Part shown: positions 6,793 through 11,493 of the stretch, in pieces
Numbering within the stretch: the first letter of the stretch is position 1
How the letters are laid out: each line of letters starts with the position of its first letter
Assembly: GCA_009602725.1 (NCBI GenBank)
Contig: WELB01000046.1
Location: 217,319-228,811 of the forward strand
Origin: Spirogloea muscicola
Lineage: Eukaryota; Streptophyta; Zygnematophyceae; Spirogloeales; Spirogloeaceae
DNA: 11,493 bases
Reading direction: 5' to 3'
The notes under the pieces: generated by a model
What the model saw: only the letters and a program-made list of their open reading frames with translations
What the model was told of the DNA's origin: nothing
Databases searched by the model: none
Position numbers and translations under genes: made by a program

Positions 6793-7143
6793 CTACACAA
6801 GGATCCTTGTTATTGTTGAACAATGCAGCTTCACATCCTTTGGAGCAGCCGTGCTTGTCACACACAAGTTGCTGGAGACTGGCTCCAAGTCCTGCTCAAA
6901 AGTGCCAAAGTGCTTGTTCTTGGTGCTGCCTGGGTGCTGCTCTTGTACCCGGCTGTGTGACTGCTTACTTGGCAGGTCCATGTGCTCCTTGCCACAGTTC
7001 TCAGTCAATTCTTTACCAATGTCAGTAGCTGCTGACGCCATTGAATTGCTTACACGCATTGCTATTCTGATGTTCTGGGCGAGCACTTGAGAAGCATTCA
7101 CTGCTCCGTCACTTTCTCCTTGTTGACTTTTTTGCACCTCCAT
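6793..7143 (-). CDS. Unassigned minus-strand ORF, 116 codons
   Basis: Starts at a true ATG (7143-7141, G at +4) and runs to TAG. The product is hydrophilic and Ser/Gln/Lys/Glu-rich, beginning MEVQKSQQGESDGAVNASQV with a segment ATDIGKELTENCGKEH, while the opposite strand translates to a Cys/Leu-rich hydrophobic sequence typical of antisense. An internal CCAA|GTAAGC (near residue 59) would be a good donor, matching one used in the beta-helix gene, so the ORF could be a spliced first exon. No family was recognised. Confidence 0.25.
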   Translation of the reverse strand: MEVQKSQQGESDGAVNASQVLAQNIRIAMRVSNSMASAATDIGKELTENCGKEHMDLPSKQSHSRVQEQHPGSTKNKHFGTFEQDLEPVSSNLCVTSTAAPKDVKLHCSTITRILV

Positions 7144-7200
7144 GTGCCAAAGGCTCGGATTCTGGCAGCTGCTACCTACCCTCTCCCTTCATAAGCTTAG

Positions 7201-7538
7201 TGGCTCGGGGACACGCAGCAGCAACTTCGGATGTACGCTCGGAGGTCCGCCTTCAAGAATACCATGATCTATCTGAGGATGAGGTTATTTGCACAAGCAG
7301 CTTACTTGGGAATCATGTGATTAGATCAAAACAGTTCGGTCGCCAAAATTCCGGAGGCTGCTATAGCAACTTTTCACTTCCACTTGTCACGTTTCACTTG
7401 AGATGCAAACAGGACCTAGCCGTTTACAAGTGTCCATGTAAAGAATCGCACAATGGCCAGTTTGTCTGGCATTCCGGGATGTTAGTGACCAATGCATCCT
7501 TCGCAGAGCATCCTCTGTTGCAGAGTTGGGTTAAATAG
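7201..7538 (+). CDS. Unassigned plus-strand open exon-like stretch with Cys/His cluster
   Basis: Follows a pyrimidine-rich stretch ending in CTTAG (acceptor at 7200) and stays open for 112 codons to TAG. It has no ATG near its start, so it would be a terminal exon. The product is hydrophilic, with SEDEVICTSSLLGNHVI and, later, YKCPCKESHNGQFVWHSGM, a small Cys-x-Cys/His cluster. I could not connect it in phase to the upstream 6160-6763 stretch. It may be a chance ORF or a terminal exon or remnant of an unknown gene. Confidence 0.25.
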
Positions 7539-8437
7539 AAACTCTGACGCCAATTCGGAAAGCAACTGCAGCAACAGTTGTGCAAACTACTTGTTGACCC
7601 CATATGTCGTCCAGATCGTTGACATCCTGGAGCCAATATATGGAGCTCAATGCTATATGACTGAATACACTGCACGCCACAGCCAGTCATTGCCCTGCAT
7701 AACTTGCTCCACACGTCCTTGCTGCATGACATACTTAATTTCCGTCACACGATTTCCTAAGTGGACCTCTCCTCAGAAGCTTTCAACAGCCACCATGATC
7801 GCCATATTCATCCGCAACCCATAACTATTGCACTCACTTGGTCAGAATACACCACTAGTGCCCCACTAATGGGCATTTGGTCCACGGCTGGCCAAGAGAC
7901 TGCATCCAAAGGCAGCGTAAAGTGTGCCCGAAGCCATTCACGTCATGATTGCAACAAGTGGCGTAGACTTTCCTGTTGGCTAAACAACATTCATCTCCCA
8001 AAGAGACCAGTCTCTTATTTCACTTCATCTCACAACAGGCGTTCATGAGTACTAGCCAAGTAAAGGCTGGACTAGCGCGACTCAGGCGTATTGATTCCCC
8101 AGGTCCCTCTGTTGCAGCATATGCAGTAGTCCACCCAGTATGTCTTCACCATGTACGATCACCTAATATTCTCAGAAGATGTGCCCACAAATCGGCAGCT
8201 GGTGTTGCTTCATCGCTGACTACGTTCAGGATGCAGCAGCAGTTGAATATTTTGCAGTGAAGGTAATACATCTGCTGCGGATCTGCTGACACACCAAAAC
8301 TTATTGACATAGCAAGATCAGGTGACGTGCAATGCAAATCGCTTTACATGCAACCATGGGAGTGCACGGTCTTGCTTGTGTCAACGAAAGGCCAATCACT
8401 TGGCGCAGTCGGTGCCCCTTACTTTTGTTCATTCTTT
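7539..8437. other. No supportable gene
   Basis: Composition is near 48% GC. Several open frames of 80-110 codons overlap on the plus strand (7492-7824, 7761-8048, 7976-8260) in different phases, with no consistent splice chain and no recognisable motif. Decayed coding or mobile sequence is possible but not demonstrated. Confidence 0.4.
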
Positions 8438-8480
8438 TATGGGCTGGCTGTTCCAGCCCATATCCTCAATGGGCGAGCCC
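8438..8480 (+). repeat. Dispersed hairpin repeat, copy B, with a perfect 10-bp stem
   Basis: 8441-8480 is the inverted match of 2383-2422 (two mismatches in 40). In this copy the palindrome extends to TATGGGCTGG-CTGTT-CCAGCCCATA at 8438-8462, a perfect 10-bp stem with a 5-nt loop. The tail TCCTCAATGGGCGAGC is shared with copy A. Flanking sequence differs, so the conserved unit is short. Confidence 0.8.
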
Positions 8481-9421
8481 TTTCTTCTTTCTTCTTGACT
8501 AGCATGCAATGAAGGCACTGTCCACCAAAATGGTGAGCCTACAGCTACGTGGAATCATCAACAAGGGTATGTGGGTGCATGGGGTCCACATATATACAAT
8601 TTGTCATTGCATATCAACATTATCGCCAGGATGCTGGTCTATCAACCTGCGATCTATACTAGTCATGATCGTAGACAAATCTCCCACTTCTTGGGTAGTG
8701 ATGCATACTCCTGCAAGGGAAACAACGATAGTGCCGAAACTCTTGCCGATGTGCTCCTTTTGCTGAGTTGGACGACCTCAATCAAGACGAGCAGCAGGTT
8801 CTTAGAGTCAGGTAGTGTTTGGTGGAAGTAAGGAGGCGCACGCACGCCACGACTGATCCCGTCAAGCATCTCAAATTGGCGCTAACCATGACAGAGAAGA
8901 TAAGAATAAGGCATAATTGAATGGTGAAGAAACAAAGAATAAAAGAATAAAAGAAGAAGAAAAGCAACGTGTCTCAAAGTCCTCAGCTTCGGAATAGGAA
9001 GCGGGACAAGGAGTAGAGCGCGGTTGCTGCAGTATGCCTCAAATGCTCAGGCAAGTTAAGGCTAGAGCTTGGAGGAGCGAAGACATGTATACTGTGCACG
9101 TGCCTGCCTCTTGCTGGAACAGGGCTGACCTCACCGGGTGCGATATTGCACCTCCTGAAAGGTCAGGACTAGTCCAGCCGGGTGGTCACGGGGGGCACAA
9201 GATGGTCTACTCTTAATTGGACACTAGGCACTTGGGCCTTGTATACGAGGAGCGTAAAGCTAAGCTTGGTGAGAGCTATAGGGGTTGCACCCGTCCTGAC
9301 GACAGGGTGCTGGAAGGACTGGCCACAACTAGTCGTGAACAGAACCTACATAGATGAACAAAAATGGGTTGAAGAAGCGGAGGAGAGCTTTACTTGAGCA
9401 GGTAGTTGGTCGTCCCATGAT
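8481..9421. other. 3' flank of the beta-helix gene and unassigned DNA
   Basis: A purine-rich low-complexity tract lies at about 8895-8966 (AAGAATAAAAGAATAAAAG and similar). A short ATG frame at 8509-8569 (MKALSTKMVSLQLRGIINKG) ends at a GTATGT donor-like site, but nothing downstream joins it convincingly. No TGTAA on the minus strand was found within about 250 bases of the beta-helix stop, so its poly(A) site is unassigned. Confidence 0.4.
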
Positions 9422-11493
9422 TTACGTGCCCGTATTGAACCTTGCCATGTACGAGCTGGCATCGACGGGCTGCGGTCCGACGCTGGCACGAGGGCATGAT
9501 TTAAAGCCTGGCTGGTCCTGGAGAATGCGAGAGGTGCTCTTGAGCCCGAAGTCGCCGTTGGGCTGGTCGAGGAAGTCCAACCCATACTTCTGCTCGGCGT
9601 CAATGGCAGATGCACCGTTGTACACGGAGTACACAATCTCGTTGATCTGAGTCTGGGATGGGAGGATATCCAGTCCGTAGAACGTCGGTGGGTGGTTCCG
9701 GGGGAGTTGGACAACAGCAGACTGCAAGGCAGATTGAGAGGCGTGTTGGGTCAGAAAAAGCACAACTGAAAGGTCCAGGATCCACGTTGATACGTAAGCA
9801 TCAGTGAGCGTACAGAGCAAGGGACAATCCTATTTGAGCAAATACCAGAGTCATGCGCCATGTGGCTATGTGCTGACCTGCCAGCGATTGCCAGTGGGCA
9901 TGCCGCTGCAGTTGCCTGTCTGTGAGGCATTCAATCCACCGGGGGGGTTGCAGTTCACCCCGTTGATCTCCGTGATCTTGCAGAAGTCCGTGAGCCAGGG
10001 GAATTGCTGTACAGGCGACAATCACAAGGCCAGTTCCGTCAGCTGCTGGTATTAATACATGGGCGAGATGTTCACGACCAGCTTTACCAGAAACAGGCAC
10101 GTCACATCCAGCTCTTGCTTTTGCAATTTTGCAATATGGAAAAAGGGGGAAGGGGCGCAATGAGAAGGAAGCGGTACTTACAGCGCGGAAGGTAGGGCTA
10201 TCGAAGTACTGTTGCCGCATATTGTCCCAGTAAGTGCCGGGGTCCGAGACGCAATTCCAGAACAGCTGAGGTGCGATGAAGCCCGAGTTGGCGGTGTTCT
10301 CAATGATCAACATGCTCGTGATCAGGTTGGCGTGGCCTGTGTTGATCTTGAGTCCATTGCCGGTGCCGTAGCAGACAGTCCCGTCCACGTTGACGCCCGA
10401 GCTCCCAAAATCCAAATAGATGCAGTGAGGGATGGGTCCGACAACGTAGTTGCAGCTCAGCGTGTTGTCTGCAGATCAGTAACACCGTGACAGTACGTCA
10501 GCAGCAGCTAAAGGCTTGCGCTGAGCAGAACTGCATATGCTCGCGTCTTGGGCATCAGAAACGCGAACCAGATAGACTTGCTGATGCTGCTTACTTGGGT
10601 TGACCCAGTGGACTGCAGTGTAGATGCCGGCACCATCAGGAAGGATTGTCGATGCTTGCTCCTGGGGCAGGTAGATATAGTTGTTCGATACAAAATTGAA
10701 CATGGCTGCATTGGGGCCAATCGACGAGTCGTCAGTGGTTGAGGAAGGCAGCACATCTACTCTCTGCATCACTGGAACAAAGCATCAACAAACCCATGCT
10801 TGTTTGAAATGTCCAGAATTAGGTACTCACCATCTCCCGTGTTGTGCGCGCCGCGGCCGACAGTGACGCCAGCAAAGATGAAGTCGGTGATGTAGTTGTT
10901 GATGACATAGACGCCCGTGGAACCATAAGCGATATTGATGCCGACTGCCCACCCACGTAAGACGTTGTTGGAGATGACGTTGTTCTGGGGCCGGTAGTCC
11001 GGGTTGCCGAAGCCGCCGTCGCCGCCGACGATCACGGCCCAATCGTTGGAGATGACCTCAAGCGAGTCAAGAAGGGAGTTGGTACTCAGGAACATGTGCA
11101 CGGCACCCGTCATAGTGGCCTGGACGAGCTGGAGGCCATTGGCGTTGGTGATGGCGACGGCAGGGCAGAAGACCTCCTCGATGTACGAGAAGACCTTGAA
11201 GGGGCACTTGGGGTCGTTGACAGTGTCGTTCTGCGGCAGCATGGTGACGTGCACGTTCATCATCAGGAACTGGTCCACGTTCTTGATGAAGAAGCCGGTG
11301 TTGTTGTTGTACGACGCTGACACAGTGTAGCCCGCTGCGCTGGCCGACTGGATGACGGTGCACGAGTAGCTGTCGTCCATGACGACCGGCTTGTTGATTG
11401 TGATGTTGTTCTGCAGCACGAGCACGACCGTCTGCGACGGCGCATACTGCTCGCGCTTGGCGAAGTCCGACGCCTGCACGACATTGATGAAGA
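9422..11493 (-). CDS. Right-handed parallel beta-helix protein (pectin-lyase-like fold), 5'-partial, five exons
   Basis: Exons in transcription order: 11493-10831, 10771-10595, 10468-10182, 10006-9878, 9721-9422. The introns (59, 126, 175 and 156 nt) have donors GTGAGT, GTAAGC, GTAAGT and GTCAGC and CAG acceptors; every phase agrees, giving 517 visible residues ending NTGT-stop. Residues about 109-209 show the stacked pattern of beta-helix coils (NNVISNNVLRGWAVGINI, then GVYVINNYITDFIFAGVTVG), and exon 3 adds GLKINTGHANLITSMLIIEN. At least six N-glycosylation sequons (NIT, NNT, NDT, NNT, NAS, NCS) and 11 cysteines point to a secreted or cell-wall/matrix glycoprotein. Such folds bind or cleave polysaccharide, but I see no clear lyase or hydrolase catalytic set in this part, so activity is unassigned. 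The N-terminus (signal peptide expected) lies outside the window. Confidence 0.9.

Noticed and set aside
2383-8480. The two hairpin repeats as terminal inverted repeats of one 6-kb transposon, or as Helitron 3' ends
   Set aside because: The interval contains an apparent host gene (DUF4535-like) and no transposase or helicase was recognised. No CTRR end lies at the right distance from the hairpin, and no target-site duplication was seen. A dispersed short repeat is simpler.
9801-10415. Unspliced minus-strand frame of 204 codons joining exon 3 and intron 3 of the beta-helix gene
   Set aside because: Its second half is intron. The GTAAGT donor at 10181 and the acceptor at 10007 keep phase into a Cys-rich exon consistent with the rest of the protein.
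1-11493. tRNA, rRNA, CRISPR array or bacterial operon structure
   Set aside because: No T-loop/anticodon arrangement, rRNA-like sequence, regularly spaced repeats or Shine-Dalgarno-led gene series was seen.

Overview
The window looks like nuclear DNA of a green-lineage eukaryote, most likely a chlorophyte alga. The grounds are GT-AG introns with strong pyrimidine tracts, GC-rich exons encoding alanine, proline and glycine runs, AT-richer intergenic DNA, and a plant/algal-type LUX/ROC75 GARP transcription factor. The species cannot be named from the sequence, and no bacterial operons, tRNA, rRNA or CRISPR array were seen.

Region by region: (1) 1-1576, plus strand, is the 3' part of a LUX/ROC75-like GARP (clock-type) regulator in five visible exons; the 5' end lies before the window. 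(2) 1577-2682 holds its 3' flank, the convergent 3' flank of the next gene, and one copy of a dispersed hairpin repeat. (3) 2683-2904, minus strand, is a 73-residue protein of the STMP1/DUF4535 short mitochondrial membrane family with an added proline-rich tail. (4) 2905-3819 is the divergent upstream region, with a candidate small plus-strand gene (48-codon ORF, tandem splice acceptors, possible GC-AG intron). (5) 3820-5010 has no gene that I can support. (6) 5021-5603 looks like the start of a plus-strand gene: TATA box, GC-rich leader with an intron, an ATG in good context, and a first coding exon ending in a strong donor. (7) 5604-8900 holds several open stretches on both strands without a consistent gene model; this could be an unrecognised gene or decayed mobile DNA. 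It includes the second, inverted copy of the hairpin repeat. (8) 9422-11493, minus strand, is a five-exon 3' portion of a secreted-looking right-handed beta-helix protein whose 5' end lies past the window.

The two best gene models (regulator and beta-helix protein) are supported by phase-consistent splicing across every visible junction. The genes do not form an evident functional pathway. No clearly new biological system was found; the most interesting items are the micropeptide genes, the stop-free 3n intron in the GARP gene, the tandem acceptors before the 48-codon ORF, and the inverted hairpin repeat pair.
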